A DNA stretch of 64,000 nt from Aliamphritea spongicola (GTDB taxonomy: Bacteria > Pseudomonadota > Gammaproteobacteria > Pseudomonadales > Balneatricaceae), in contig AP025283.1 in assembly GCA_024347235.1 (NCBI GenBank), forward strand, positions 2,852,001 to 2,916,000, given 5' to 3'. The notes beneath the pieces are model-generated. The model was not told the origin of the DNA. It searched no databases and worked only from the letters and a program-made list of their open reading frames with translations. Of the stretch, positions 63,823 through 64,000 are shown piece by piece. Within the stretch, counting starts at the first letter, position 1. Each line of letters begins with the position of its first letter. Made by a program: the position numbers and the translations under genes.

Positions 63823-64000
63823 ATGGAGATTAATACTCAGGGAACCACTCCCCGCAGCAACGAAGTATCTGCTCAGCAAAAACCGCAGGCCGAACAGGTC
63901 AGCACCGCTCAGTCCAGCCGCACTGAGCTGAACCAGTCAATTCTGCAGGCATCACTGAATGTCAGCATCAGCTCCGGTAACGACTCCCTGGCGCTGGTGT
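63823..64000 (+). CDS. Start of a Gln/Ser-rich protein, possibly DUF5610 family (partial)
   Basis: ATG at 63823 opens a frame that continues to the window end (59 residues). A polar, disordered-looking N-terminus (MEINTQGTTPRSNEVSAQQK) is followed by SILQASLNVSISSGNDSLAL. The latter resembles the start of DUF5610 proteins of Pseudomonas-like bacteria. No signal peptide. Too little is present to be sure. Confidence 0.5.
   Translation, partial: MEINTQGTTPRSNEVSAQQKPQAEQVSTAQSSRTELNQSILQASLNVSISSGNDSLALV

Overview
The window looks like chromosomal DNA from a marine gammaproteobacterium of the Oceanospirillales/Pseudomonadales type. The evidence is the ruv-tol-pal-cpoB-queC block, the rlmL-rmf-pyrD neighbourhood, gltA divergent from sdhCDAB-sucAB-lpdA-sucCD, and the protein sequences themselves. 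I see no rRNA, tRNA, CRISPR array, insertion sequence or prophage.

Quality warning that shapes the annotation: about half of the genes are interrupted by frameshifts. In almost every case the family-consistent reading frame is restored by adding one or two bases, usually in a short homopolymer, and the corrected length is then a multiple of three that fits the family (for example SucC 388 aa, TolB 432, RuvB 337, NadA 350). I therefore treat these as intact genes with missing bases, not pseudogenes, and give full-gene coordinates.

Layout. 1-460: start of a membrane sensor running off the left edge. 850-1046: a promoter plus terminator with no gene, a possible small RNA. 1070-5650: small membrane protein, MscS channel, acyl-CoA dehydrogenase, MaoC hydratase and lipoprotein cytochrome c. 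5650-16442 (minus strand): nadA, queC, cpoB, pal, tolB, tolA, tolR, tolQ, a DksA-like gene, ruvB, ruvA, a TRIC-type channel and ruvC. 16681-18776: aspS and an FmdB-type zinc ribbon protein. 19010-32617: a TCA-cycle block with sucDC, lpdA, sucB, sucA, sdhBADC on the minus strand and gltA divergent. 32708-49034: rlmL, rmf, pyrD, a DUF2835 gene, BatD, a TIGR01777 epimerase, riboflavin synthase, mqo, a BASS transporter, a CDF transporter, yigZ, a diguanylate cyclase and glutathione reductase. 49326-57741: xthA, then an accessory catabolic operon. 57850-64000: a tandem Usp protein, a TauE exporter, an iron-storage cluster (two bacterioferritins, hemerythrin-like protein, bfd), an unrecognised gene, a membrane diguanylate cyclase and the start of another gene.

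The most interesting stretch is 50304-57741. A single gene encodes a DUF1989 domain fused to a GcvT-like folate-dependent transferase domain. It is followed by a ProU-type (glycine betaine class) ABC transporter with an unusual N-terminally extended permease, and a LacI-family regulator. Two palindromes of LacI type lie upstream of the first gene. This reads as a self-regulated uptake and demethylation module for a methylated amine or similar compound. A second notable pair is the two bacterioferritins, whose missing residues are exactly complementary: one keeps the ferroxidase ligands and lacks the heme methionine, the other the reverse.
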